In this document: positions 25,382 through 33,620 of the stretch, one piece after another | Position numbering within the stretch: the first letter of the stretch is position 1 | Layout: each line of letters starts with the position of its first letter | NCBI GenBank assembly: GCA_045600105.1 | Contig: JAZRXG010000006.1 | Location: 55,710 to 119,709, forward strand | DNA length: 64,000 bases | Direction of reading: 5' to 3' | Source: UBA1206 sp045600105 | Lineage (GTDB): Bacteria > Bacillota > Clostridia > Oscillospirales > CAG-382 | Position numbers and translations under genes: made by a program | Notes under the pieces: model-generated | Databases searched by the model: none | What the model was told of the DNA's origin: nothing | The model's input: the letters and a program-made list of their open reading frames with translations, nothing else

Positions 25382-28300
25382 CTATGCGTCTATTGTGGAG
25401 ATGGTGAGAGTGGTCTCTTCGAGTACGTCGAGAAGCACTCGTACCGTGTCGAGCGACGTAAATATCGTAGCGTTCGTTTCGGTGGCGAGTCTGCGTATCT
25501 GATGGCCGTCACTTGCCTGGTCGGAAGCGCCTACGTCACGGGTGTTGATGATGTACGCGATATGTCCCTGACGGATTGCCTCGGGTATCTCGTCGCTGCC
25601 TTCGCTGATCTTCTTGAGTATGTGCGTGCGGATCCCATTCTCCTTGAGGTATTTCGCCGTGCCTTCGGTGGCTTCGATATTGAAGCCGAGGTTATAGAAG
25701 CGGCGGATGAGCGGCAGCATTTCGGGCTTGTCGCGGTCTGCGACGGTGACGAACACGGTGCCGTAGTTCTGGAGATGGGTGCCCGCTGCCTGAAGCGCTT
25801 TGTAAAGAGCGCGGTTGAGCTTGTCGTCGTAGCCTATCGCTTCGCCGGTGGACTTCATTTCGGGAGACAGATAAGCGTCGAGACCTTTTATCTTATTGAA
25901 CGAGAATACGGGAACTTTGACATAGAAGCGTTTTTTCTCTTCGGGGTAGATCCCGAATATCCCCTGCTCCTTGAGAGTCTTGCCGAGTATGACCTCGGTG
26001 GCTATATCCGCGAGGCTGTAGCCCGTGGACTTGGAAAGGAACGGTACGGTACGCGAAGAACGCGGGTTGACCTCGATGATGTAAACGTCGTCATTTTTGT
26101 CAACGATGAACTGGATGTTGTAAAGACCTCTGATGCCGATGCCGAGTCCGAGCTTCTTTGCGTACTGAAGGATGATGCCCTTGACCTTGTCTGAAATGGA
26201 GAAGGTCGGGTATACGCTGATGGAGTCGCCCGAGTGTATGCCGGTACGTTCGACGAGCTCCATGATGCCGGGGACGAATACGTCATAGCCGTCGCAGATC
26301 GCGTCGACCTCGACTTCCTTGCCCTCGATGTACTTGTCGACGAGAACGGGCTTGTCTTCGTCTATCTCGACCGCGGTCTTGAGGTAATGCCTGAGCTGTT
26401 TTTCGTTTGCGACTATCTGCATCGCTCTGCCGCCGAGAACGAAGGAAGGACGCACGAGCACGGGGTATCCGATGGTCTCCGCCGCTTTGACGCCGTCTTC
26501 TATTTTGGTGACGGCGCGTCCGGTGGGCTGAGGTATGTTGAGCTCGAGAAGTATCTTTTCAAAGCTGTCGCGGTTTTCGGCTCTTTCGATAGCGTCGCAG
26601 TCGGTGCCGATTATCTTTACGCCTCTCGCCACGAGCGGTTCGGCAAGGTTGATGGCGGTCTGTCCGCCCAGTGACGCGATGACTCCGTCGGGTTTTTCAA
26701 AGTCGATTATCGCCATGACGTCTTCGGGAGTGAGCGGCTCGAAATAGAGCTTGTCCGCCGTCGTGTAGTCGGTGGATACGGTCTCGGGGTTGTTGTTGAT
26801 GATGATGGCCTCGTAGCCTTCGCGTTTTATGGTCTGTACGGCGTGAACGGTGGAATAGTCGAATTCGACGCCCTGACCTATTCTGATGGGGCCCGCTCCG
26901 AGAACGACGATCTTCTTTTTGTCGGTAAGTCTCGAGTCGTTTTTGCCCGAATACGAAGAATAGAGATAGGCGATATAAGTCCCGGTGTGGAGAGTGTCGA
27001 CCATGCGGAAAATCGGGGTTATGCCGTTTTTCTTTCTCTTTTCGTATACTTCTATCTCGGAGAGATTCCAGAGAGACGCGATATATTTATCGGAAAAGCC
27101 GATTTTTTTGGCTTTTTTGAGAGTGGCGATGTCGTTGACGTGTTTTCTGAGTTCGTTTTCGGTATCGACTATCTTCTTGAAGGATTCGAGGAAGAGTTCG
27201 GTTATCCTGGTTATTTCGTGCAGCTTCGCTATACCGACTCCGCGGCGGAGCAGTTCGAAAATCGCGTAGACGTTGTCGTCCCTGCATTCGGAGATGTAAT
27301 CGAAAAGCTGTTCATCCGTGTAGGAATCGAATTTCTTGAGTCTGAAATGGCACACTCCTGTTTCGAGTGAACGAACCGATTTGAGCATACATTCTTCAAG
27401 AGTGGAACCGATGCCCATGACTTCGCCGGTGGCTTTCATCTGAGTGCCGAGAGTGTTGGGAGCGTCGGCGAATTTGTCGAACGGGAATCTCGGGAACTTG
27501 GCAACGATGTAGTCGAGGCTCGGCTCGATGGCGGCGTTTCCGCCTGCCACGGGGATATCCTCAAGCAGCATTCCGAGCGCTATCTTGGCGGTGACTCTTG
27601 CTATCGGGTAGCCGCTCGCCTTGGAAGCGAGCGCGGAAGAACGCGAAACTCTGGGGTTGACCTCGATGAGATAATAATTGCTGCTTTCGGGGTCGAGCGC
27701 GAACTGTACGTTGCAGCCGCCTTCGATCTTCAGCTCGCGGATTATCTTTATGGCGCTGTCGTTGAGCATTTTAAGGTCGTGGTCGTTCAGTGAAAGTATG
27801 GGGGCAACGACGATGGAGTCACCGGTATGTACGCCGACGGGGTCGACGTTTTCCATGCCGCATATCGTGATGGCGTGGTCGCTGCTGTCGCGCATGACCT
27901 CGAATTCGATCTCTTTATATCCCTTGACGCTCTTTTCGACAAGTATCTGATGTACGGGAGAAAGCTTGAAGCCGTTGGACGCGATCTCTTCGAGTTCCGC
28001 TTCGTTATAGGCGAATCCCCCGCCCGTTCCGCCGAGAGTGAACGCGGGGCGCAGAACTACGGGGTAGCCTATCCTTTCGGCTGCCGCCTTCGCTTCGTCC
28101 ATATTGTATGTAATCTCAGAGGGGATCACGGGCTCTCCGATGGATTCGCACATTTCCTTGAACAGCTCTCTGTCTTCGGCTCTTTCGATGCTTTCGCTGG
28201 AGGTACCGAGAAGCTCAACGCCGCATTCGCGGAGTATCCCCTTTTTCTCAAGCTGCATCGCAAGGTTGAGTCCGGTCTGTCCGCCGATACCGGGTACGAT

Positions 28301-28555
28301 GGCGTCGGGACGCTCGTAGCGGAGTATCTTCGCCATATATTCGAGAGTGAGGGGCTCCATATAGACCTTGTCGGCGATGGACGTGTCGGTCATTATCGTC
28401 GCGGGGTTGGAGTTGCAGAGGATGACCTCGTACCCTTCTTCCTTGAGCGCGAGGCACGCCTGAGTGCCCGCGTAGTCGAATTCGGCCGCCTGTCCTATAA
28501 CGATAGGACCCGAACCGATGATGAGAACCTTTTTGATGTCTGTTCTTTTTGCCAT
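25382..28555 (-). CDS. carB: Carbamoyl-phosphate synthase large subunit
   Basis: A 1,057-residue protein with two homologous ATP-grasp halves. Half 1 starts IKKVLIIGSGPIVIGQAAEFDY and half 2 IVVLGAGPIRIGQGVEFDYS. ATP-grasp metal sites appear as EVNPRVSRSSALASKASGYP and EVNPRSSRTVPFLSKSTGY. The C terminus is an MGS-like allosteric domain. It makes carbamoyl phosphate for PyrB. The small glutaminase subunit CarA is not adjacent, which is unusual; ammonia from glutamine would have to come from a CarA encoded elsewhere. Confidence 0.96.
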   Translation of the reverse strand: MAKRTDIKKVLIIGSGPIVIGQAAEFDYAGTQACLALKEEGYEVILCNSNPATIMTDTSIADKVYMEPLTLEYMAKILRYERPDAIVPGIGGQTGLNLAMQLEKKGILRECGVELLGTSSESIERAEDRELFKEMCESIGEPVIPSEITYNMDEAKAAAERIGYPVVLRPAFTLGGTGGGFAYNEAELEEIASNGFKLSPVHQILVEKSVKGYKEIEFEVMRDSSDHAITICGMENVDPVGVHTGDSIVVAPILSLNDHDLKMLNDSAIKIIRELKIEGGCNVQFALDPESSNYYLIEVNPRVSRSSALASKASGYPIARVTAKIALGMLLEDIPVAGGNAAIEPSLDYIVAKFPRFPFDKFADAPNTLGTQMKATGEVMGIGSTLEECMLKSVRSLETGVCHFRLKKFDSYTDEQLFDYISECRDDNVYAIFELLRRGVGIAKLHEITRITELFLESFKKIVDTENELRKHVNDIATLKKAKKIGFSDKYIASLWNLSEIEVYEKRKKNGITPIFRMVDTLHTGTYIAYLYSSYSGKNDSRLTDKKKIVVLGAGPIRIGQGVEFDYSTVHAVQTIKREGYEAIIINNNPETVSTDYTTADKLYFEPLTPEDVMAIIDFEKPDGVIASLGGQTAINLAEPLVARGVKIIGTDCDAIERAENRDSFEKILLELNIPQPTGRAVTKIEDGVKAAETIGYPVLVRPSFVLGGRAMQIVANEKQLRHYLKTAVEIDEDKPVLVDKYIEGKEVEVDAICDGYDVFVPGIMELVERTGIHSGDSISVYPTFSISDKVKGIILQYAKKLGLGIGIRGLYNIQFIVDKNDDVYIIEVNPRSSRTVPFLSKSTGYSLADIATEVILGKTLKEQGIFGIYPEEKKRFYVKVPVFSFNKIKGLDAYLSPEMKSTGEAIGYDDKLNRALYKALQAAGTHLQNYGTVFVTVADRDKPEMLPLIRRFYNLGFNIEATEGTAKYLKENGIRTHILKKISEGSDEIPEAIRQGHIAYIINTRDVGASDQASDGHQIRRLATETNATIFTSLDTVRVLLDVLEETTLTISTIDA

Positions 28556-28582
28556 TTTATATTATCTCCTAACAGTAAAATT

Positions 28583-29782
28583 TCAAGCTTTGTAAACCGT
28601 TTTTCCATCCGAAACGGTGAGGACGCATTTTCCGTATACTTCGTATCCTTCGAACGGAGTCGACCTGCCCTTTGACAGGAAGTCGTTAGGATCGATGACG
28701 TATTTTTCCGAAAGATCCCAGACCGTGTGATCGTTCCCCATGGGGATGCCGAACCTGCGGCGGGGATTTACGGCAAGAAGCTCGATGAGCTTTTCAAGCG
28801 TTATGACGCCGGTTTTCACGAGATTCGTGTAAAGCAGCGGGAACGCGGTCTCGAGTCCCACGATGCCGAACGGGCTCTTTTCGAGTCCGTGCGACTTTTC
28901 CTCCGCACCGTGCGGCGCGTGGTCGGTGGCAATGATGTCGATCGTGCCGTCGATGATTCCTTCAATGAGCGCTTCTCTGTCGCTTGCGGAGCGCAGCGGA
29001 GGATTCATCTTGAATCTGCCGTCTTCTTCGAGAACACTTTCGTCAAGCAGCAGATAGTGCGGAGCGGTCTCGCAGGTGACATCGACGCCCGCGGCTTTTG
29101 CTTTTCGGATAAGGTCAACGCTTTCTTTGCACGATATATGGCAGACGTGGTAGCGGGCGCCCGTTTCGGCAGCAAGCGCGAGGTCGCGTTTTATCGGTCC
29201 CCATTCGCTTTCGGAACATATCCCTCTGTGTCCGTGAGACCTTGCGTATTCCCCGTCGTGTATGTAACCTCCGCGGAGCAGGCTGTTGTCCTCGCAGTGC
29301 GCGACGATGAGTTTGCCGAGCGACTTGGCTTTGAGCATGGCGTCTCTCATCATTTTGTCCGACTGTACGCCTTTTCCGTCATCGGAGAACGCTATGACGC
29401 TGCCTGCCATACCTTCAAGATCCGAAAGCTCTTCGCCCTTTTCACCCACCGTGATGGCACCGTAGGGATAGACGCTGATGACGGCGTCTTTTTTAATGGC
29501 GTCGGTCTCGGCTCTGAGGTGTTCGACGCTGTCGGGTACGGGGTCGAGGTTCGGCATGGCGCACACCGCGGTATATCCGCCGCGGGATGCGGCAAGCGAG
29601 CCTGTTTTTATCGTTTCTTTATATAAAAAGCCCGGCTCGCGAAAATGAACGTGTACATCGCAGAAGCCGGGAAAAACGGCGTATTCCTTATCGTGAGAGA
29701 GAGACAGAACGTCATCGGAAAATACGGGGAGAGAAAATCCGTCGGTCTCGTAAACCGTGATATTTCCGAATGTTTTTTTCAT
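28583..29782 (-). CDS. pyrC: Dihydroorotase (class I)
   Basis: A protein of about 399 residues in the amidohydrolase superfamily. Metal ligands sit in PGFCDVHVHFREPG (HxH), HCEDNSLL and ATDHAPHGAEEK; YHVCHISCKESVD is also typical. It closes carbamoyl-aspartate to dihydroorotate. The ATG at 29782-29780 follows AGAGAGGGCAAAAAG; the frame continues upstream into the attenuator, so the shorter start is right. First gene of the operon, 8 nt or so beyond the leader terminator. Confidence 0.94.
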   Translation of the reverse strand: MKKTFGNITVYETDGFSLPVFSDDVLSLSHDKEYAVFPGFCDVHVHFREPGFLYKETIKTGSLAASRGGYTAVCAMPNLDPVPDSVEHLRAETDAIKKDAVISVYPYGAITVGEKGEELSDLEGMAGSVIAFSDDGKGVQSDKMMRDAMLKAKSLGKLIVAHCEDNSLLRGGYIHDGEYARSHGHRGICSESEWGPIKRDLALAAETGARYHVCHISCKESVDLIRKAKAAGVDVTCETAPHYLLLDESVLEEDGRFKMNPPLRSASDREALIEGIIDGTIDIIATDHAPHGAEEKSHGLEKSPFGIVGLETAFPLLYTNLVKTGVITLEKLIELLAVNPRRRFGIPMGNDHTVWDLSEKYVIDPNDFLSKGRSTPFEGYEVYGKCVLTVSDGKTVYKA

Positions 29783-29804
29783 CTTTTTGCCCTCTCTTTC
29801 ATTC

Positions 29805-29836
29805 AAACAAAAAGCCTTGCCGTCATTCGGCAAGGC
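29805..29836 (-). terminator. Attenuator terminator in the pyrimidine operon leader
   Basis: Minus-strand stem GCCTTGCCG/CGGCAAGGC (29836-29828 with 29822-29814), 5-nt loop, then TTTTTGTTTG. It ends only about 25 nt before the pyrC start codon, so it must be read through for expression. Confidence 0.85.
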
Positions 29837-29936
29837 GTAAAATACACACAAAGACAAACGCAGTCATACTGATGCGTTCGTGAACGGTATCTCAGACCTT
29901 GCCGATATCCCGTATCGGCTTAAAGATCGTCTTGGC
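29837..29936 (-). promoter_or_regulatory. Antitermination leader of the pyrimidine operon
   Basis: The hairpin GCCGATA-CGGGA-TATCGGC (29919-29901) holds the sequence TCGGCAAGG (29905-29897) at its 3' edge. That 9-mer is perfectly complementary to CCTTGCCGA (29835-29827) in the terminator's 5' strand. Thus the RNA can form either hairpin plus terminator (OFF) or a long-range antiterminator (ON). This is the logic of PyrR attenuators; the hairpin only loosely resembles the Bacillus PyrR binding loop. Confidence 0.7.
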
Positions 29937-29939
29937 ATT

Positions 29940-29968
29940 ATATTACCACACCTCTTCCGTTATGTCAA
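29940..29968 (-). promoter_or_regulatory. Promoter of the pyrimidine operon
   Basis: Minus-strand TTGACA (29968-29963), 17-nt spacer, TAATAT (29945-29940). Confidence 0.7.
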
Positions 29969-29996
29969 TAGCCGACGCGGAATTTATTCCAACGTA

Positions 29997-30024
29997 TTGC
30001 ATTTTTCTTACAATGTGCTATAAT
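29997..30024 (+). promoter_or_regulatory. Promoter of the GNAT/DUF4886/M19 unit
   Basis: TTGCAT at 29997-30002, 16-nt spacer, TATAAT at 30019-30024; divergent from the pyrimidine promoter, start codon at 30050. Confidence 0.7.
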
Positions 30025-30049
30025 CCCAATAGAAGGACGGTGGAGATAT

Positions 30050-30544
30050 ATGGAATTTGCCGTAAGAAAGTCGGTTCCCGGCGATATTGATGAGATAATG
30101 CGCGTTTATTCATCCGCGCGCGGCTTTATGAGGGCGCACGACAATCCGACCCAATGGATAGGTTACCCGACAGAAGAAACGGTAAAAAACGATATAGAAA
30201 GTTCAAATGGTTACGTCGTGACGTGCGGCGGCGTTGTCTGCGGCGTTTTCGCTTTTTTCACGACCCCAGACCCGACGTACGCGGTCATTGAGGACGGAAG
30301 CTGGATAAACGACGCGCCTTACGGCACCGTCCACAGAGTGGCGAGCGACGGAAAACACAAAGGCGTGCTTGCGTTCGTGATGTCTTACTGCTCTGAAATG
30401 ATGCCGAACATACGCATCGACACTCACGCCGATAATTACGTCATGCAGAACGCTCTTACAAAACTCGGATTCGAAAAACGCGGGATCATACACCTGGCGG
30501 ACGGTTCGCCGAGGATCGCCTACCAAAAAATTTTCAATAAATAA
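30050..30544 (+). CDS. GNAT-family N-acetyltransferase
   Basis: A 164-residue single-domain acetyltransferase. It begins EFAVRKSVPGDIDEIMRVY, as GNATs do, and has a DAPYGTVHRVASDGKHKGVLA segment in place of the usual acetyl-CoA loop. The end FEKRGIIHLADG is the conserved strand 6-7 region. Substrate unknown. RBS GGACGGTGGAGATAT. It is first in a run with DUF4886 and M19 peptidase genes spaced 16 and 12 nt apart. Confidence 0.8.
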   Translation: MEFAVRKSVPGDIDEIMRVYSSARGFMRAHDNPTQWIGYPTEETVKNDIESSNGYVVTCGGVVCGVFAFFTTPDPTYAVIEDGSWINDAPYGTVHRVASDGKHKGVLAFVMSYCSEMMPNIRIDTHADNYVMQNALTKLGFEKRGIIHLADGSPRIAYQKIFNK

Positions 30545-30560
30545 ACTGGAGGAAAAACTA

Positions 30561-31361
30561 ATGAGCAAAGAGATCAGACCGCTCCGGATACTCTCCGTCG
30601 GAAACAGCTTTTCAATGGACCAGCAGACTTACGTGCATCAGATGGCTAAGGCGGCGGGTCTTGACATCACCGTGGTGAACGCGTACATCGGCGGCTGCAC
30701 GTTCAGACGCCATCTGAACGAGCTCGGTCAGGCGAATTATCAGTATCAGCTCAACGGCTGTGAAGTGGTGCAGGACGGCTGGCCGCTTGACAGATTCATA
30801 GAGCTCGGAAACTGGGATTTCATCACGTTCCAGCCCGGAACTTCCGGACTCAACCGCATACTGCCCGAAGAGCAGTATCTTCTCACTCAGGTGCTCGAAT
30901 ACGTCAGGTTCAAGAACAACGACCCGAAGACCGTATACGCGCTAAACTTTTCGTGGGGCGACTGCGACACTTCAACGCGTATGCTATACAACGAATATTT
31001 CGGCAGGAGCCGCAAAGCGATGCTCGCCGAATTTGAGAAATTCGCGAAAATTTCGGTCGAAAACGGCATGGAATACATTATCCCCGGCGGGTATGCCGTG
31101 GATATCGGTTATGATAAATACGGGCTCAGGATGTACCGCGACGGCTTCCACGCGAGCGAGCTTGCGAGATATATGCACGCCTGCCTCTGGTTCGAGTTTT
31201 TCACCGGACTTCCCGTTCCCGAAAACTATGAGCCCGAAAAGCCGTCCTATAACGGCGGAATCCTGCCCACCGCCGAAGAACGTGCCGACATGAGGCTTGC
31301 CGCGTCCGAAGCGCTGAGACGCGTGAAGGAATGGGCAAAATGCCCCGAGATATTCAAATAA
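30561..31361 (+). CDS. DUF4886-type SGNH hydrolase
   Basis: A 266-residue protein of the DUF4886 family, an SGNH/GDSL hydrolase fold. Block I with the nucleophile is ILSVGNSFSMDQQTYVHQ; the C-terminal His block is YRDGFHASELARYMHAC. No signal peptide, so probably intracellular. Members are predicted acyl-ester hydrolases acting on glycans or small esters; no substrate is established. RBS CTGGAGGAAAAACTA is strong. Confidence 0.8.
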   Translation: MSKEIRPLRILSVGNSFSMDQQTYVHQMAKAAGLDITVVNAYIGGCTFRRHLNELGQANYQYQLNGCEVVQDGWPLDRFIELGNWDFITFQPGTSGLNRILPEEQYLLTQVLEYVRFKNNDPKTVYALNFSWGDCDTSTRMLYNEYFGRSRKAMLAEFEKFAKISVENGMEYIIPGGYAVDIGYDKYGLRMYRDGFHASELARYMHACLWFEFFTGLPVPENYEPEKPSYNGGILPTAEERADMRLAASEALRRVKEWAKCPEIFK

Positions 31362-31373
31362 TCGGTGTTCAGA

Positions 31374-32318
31374 ATGGAAATAATCGATCTGCACTGCGAC
31401 ACCATAATGGAGTGTCATTTCGCGTCCGAGACGCTCAGAACGAGGTCGGGACATATCACGACCGAAAAGCTCGTAAAGGGCGGTTCTCTTGCCCAATGCT
31501 TCGCGCTCTATCTCACCAAAGGACATCTGCCCGACGAGGAACAGTGGACGCTTTATAACGATATGTATGCCACGTTTCTGAAAAACATGGAAGAGAACGC
31601 CGACGTGATAAAACGCGCGTACAACGCGCAAGACATTCTGAAAAACAAGGAAAACGGATTTATTTCGTCGCTGCTCACCGTCGAGGACGGCGCGTGCGTG
31701 AACGGCAAAGCCGAAAGGCTCGTGAAAATGCGCGGCGACGGCGTACGCATGATCGCGCTTACCTGGAACTACGAAAACTGCTTCGGTTACCCGAATTCAG
31801 CCGACGCTTCGCTCCACGCAAAGGGGCTCAAGGAATTCGGAAAAGAAGCGATAGGCATGATGAACGACCTCGGCATCATAGTTGACGTGTCTCATCTTTC
31901 CGAAGGCGGATTTTGGGACGTTGCGAAGCTCACCGGGAAGCCCTTCATCGCGTCGCATTCCTGCGCCCGTGCCCTCAGGAACCATCCGCGCAACCTCACC
32001 GACGAGCAGCTCAAGGCAGTCGCCGAAAAAGGCGGCGTCGTGGGAATAAACTTCTTTTACAGCTTCCTTACGGACAAAGGGAACACCACATATATTTCCG
32101 ACATTATAGCCCACATGGAACACATCCGCGACGTCGCGGGCATCGACACTCTCGCGTGGGGCTCGGATTTCGACGGCATCGGAGGCTCGCTCGAGTTCGG
32201 TGATTTCGCCGGCTTCCCGATGATACTCGACGAGCTTTCAAAGCATTTCACATCCGACGAGATAGACAAGATAAACAAAGGAAACTTCCTTCGCGTATTC
32301 AAAGAGCAAAACGCTTGA
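31374..32318 (+). CDS. Membrane-dipeptidase family protein (peptidase M19)
   Basis: A protein of about 314 residues. Zinc ligands are in IIDLHCDTIMEC (HxD), the bridging Glu in LTVEDGACVNG, and His in VDVSHLSEGGFW and FIASHSCARAL; the end has WGSDFDGIGG. M19 enzymes cleave dipeptides, often with D-residues, and are usually cytoplasmic in bacteria. The ATG at 31374 starts 12 nt after the DUF4886 stop and has a weak RBS; an in-frame GTG at 31365 is an alternative. Confidence 0.9.
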   Translation: MEIIDLHCDTIMECHFASETLRTRSGHITTEKLVKGGSLAQCFALYLTKGHLPDEEQWTLYNDMYATFLKNMEENADVIKRAYNAQDILKNKENGFISSLLTVEDGACVNGKAERLVKMRGDGVRMIALTWNYENCFGYPNSADASLHAKGLKEFGKEAIGMMNDLGIIVDVSHLSEGGFWDVAKLTGKPFIASHSCARALRNHPRNLTDEQLKAVAEKGGVVGINFFYSFLTDKGNTTYISDIIAHMEHIRDVAGIDTLAWGSDFDGIGGSLEFGDFAGFPMILDELSKHFTSDEIDKINKGNFLRVFKEQNA

Positions 32319-32351
32319 TTTCAGGCGAATATAGTGATATTATAAAAATAA

Positions 32352-32395
32352 TGTGAGTTCGTGACCATCCTCACCATAATCAAAACTAAGGAGAC
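32352..32395 (+). promoter_or_regulatory. preQ1-I riboswitch upstream of queT
   Basis: Short leader with P1 GTGAG (32353-32357) / CTCAC (32370-32374), a C-rich loop and the A-rich tail CAAAACTAAGGAG (32381-32393). This is the class I preQ1 layout, in which the tail folds back in a pseudoknot. The tail contains the ribosome site AAGGAG 8 nt or so before the ATG, so control is probably translational. Confidence 0.75.
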
Positions 32396-32404
32396 CCCCG
32401 CAAA

Positions 32405-32884
32405 ATGAATGAAAAAACCAAATACCTCGCGCAAAGCGGAATGACAGCGTCGCTTTACGTGGTGCTCACTCTTATCAGCACGATGCTTTCGCTGTCGTCG
32501 GGAATGATACAGGTCAGGCTTTCGGAATGTCTGTGCGTGCTTCCCGTGTTCGTACCGTCCGCCATCCCGGGGCTTGCCATCGGCTGCCTCGTTTCGAACC
32601 TCGTTTCGGGCTGCGTTATATGGGACGTGATCTTCGGCACTCTCGCGACTCTCATCGGAGCGGTATGCGCGAGGCTTATGAAAAAAGCAGGCATCTTTGC
32701 CGTCATCCCCAATATCATCGCAAACGCCGTTGCGGTGCCGCTGATACTCACGTACGCGTATCACATCGAGGAAGCGTTCCCGATACTCATGCTGTCCGTC
32801 TTCATAGGCGAAACGGTTTCGTGCTTCGGCATCGGCTGGCTGCTTTACGGAACGCTGAAAAAGAATGAACAGTTATGGAAATAA
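32405..32884 (+). CDS. queT: QueT-family queuosine-precursor transporter (ECF S component)
   Basis: A 159-residue membrane protein with five or so hydrophobic segments (ASLYVVLTLISTMLSL, VFVPSAIPGLAIGCLVS, IFGTLATLIGAVCA, VIPNIIANAVAVPLIL, FIGETVSCFGIGWLLYG). The sequence fits QueT (formerly DUF988), the substrate-binding unit of an energy-coupling factor transporter for preQ1 or queuine. The preQ1 riboswitch directly upstream supports this strongly. The shared ECF ATPase and T component must be encoded elsewhere. Confidence 0.88.
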   Translation: MNEKTKYLAQSGMTASLYVVLTLISTMLSLSSGMIQVRLSECLCVLPVFVPSAIPGLAIGCLVSNLVSGCVIWDVIFGTLATLIGAVCARLMKKAGIFAVIPNIIANAVAVPLILTYAYHIEEAFPILMLSVFIGETVSCFGIGWLLYGTLKKNEQLWK

Positions 32885-32897
32885 ACAGGAGGAAAAT

Positions 32898-33554
32898 ATG
32901 CCGAGAACGATCACGGTAAAAGGAACAGGAACCGCGTCGGCGCCGCCCGACCTGACCGTCGTCACGATGACGCTGAAAACGGTCGACAAGGAATACGACG
33001 TTTCACTTACGAAGTCCGCCGAAATGCTCGAAGGACTTCAGAACGCACTCAAAGACATCGGATTTGAAAAAAGCGATCTCAAGACTTCGTCGTTCAACGT
33101 ATATACGGAACGCGAAAGCGTCTGCGACGAAAGAGGAAATTACAGAAGCGTTTTCGCGGGATACGCCTGCGTCAATTCGCTTCGCCTCGAATTCGGGTTC
33201 GATACTTCCCTGCTTTCGAAAGTACTTTCGGCAATTTCGGGCTGTATCGCCGACCCCGAGCTGAACATTTCATTCACCGTAAAGGACAAAAACGCGCTTT
33301 GCGAAGAGCTGCTGAAAAACGCGTCTTTCGACGCCGCGAAGAAAGCGTCGGTCCTTGCTTCCGCTTCGGGCGTAAAGCTCGGAAAACTGCTTTCCGTAAG
33401 TTACGATTTTTCGTCCGTTTCCTTCGCGTCGTCCACGTCCTACGCGTGCGACAACGAATGTATGGGCAAAGCACGTGCCATGTGCGTTGACATCACTCCC
33501 GAGGACGTGACCGCAAAAGAAAACGTCACGTTCGTGTGGGAAATGGCGGAATAA
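32898..33554 (+). CDS. SIMPL-domain protein (DUF541)
   Basis: A protein of about 218 residues with RTITVKGTGTASAPPDLTVVTMTL at the start, the usual SIMPL opening, and alternating beta strands and helices after it. No signal peptide is present, whereas many SIMPL proteins are periplasmic or secreted, so this one is probably cytoplasmic. Function of the family is unclear; some assemble into large rings. Start ATG at 32898 chosen by AGGAGG at 32887-32892, 13 nt after queT. Confidence 0.82.
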   Translation: MPRTITVKGTGTASAPPDLTVVTMTLKTVDKEYDVSLTKSAEMLEGLQNALKDIGFEKSDLKTSSFNVYTERESVCDERGNYRSVFAGYACVNSLRLEFGFDTSLLSKVLSAISGCIADPELNISFTVKDKNALCEELLKNASFDAAKKASVLASASGVKLGKLLSVSYDFSSVSFASSTSYACDNECMGKARAMCVDITPEDVTAKENVTFVWEMAE

Positions 33555-33568
33555 GCTTCCGATAACGT

Positions 33569-33620
33569 AAAAACCTCGCAAAAGAGTGATGCTCTTCCGC
33601 GAGGTTTGCTTTTTGTTTTA
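33569..33620. terminator. Bidirectional terminator between convergent genes
   Basis: Stem AACCTCGC (33572-33579) / GCGAGGTT (33599-33606) with an inner AAGAG/CTCTT pair. T-rich tail TTTGCTTTTTG on the plus strand and TTTTT on the minus strand serve the SIMPL and YdcF-like genes. Confidence 0.8.

Noticed and set aside
28556..28582. Missing carA hidden between carB and pyrC
   Set aside because: The gap is 27 nt and the flanking genes are full length; no glutaminase motif appears in any frame nearby.
29901..29919. Canonical PyrR binding loop in the pyr leader
   Set aside because: The hairpin loop is CGGGA and the stem is fully paired, unlike the bulged stem with a CNGNGA-type loop; only the general logic matches, so the effector is left open.
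31365..31373. GTG at 31365 as the M19 peptidase start
   Set aside because: The ATG at 31374 gives the normal family N terminus directly before the zinc-binding HxD; neither has a good ribosome site, so the ATG is preferred but not proven.
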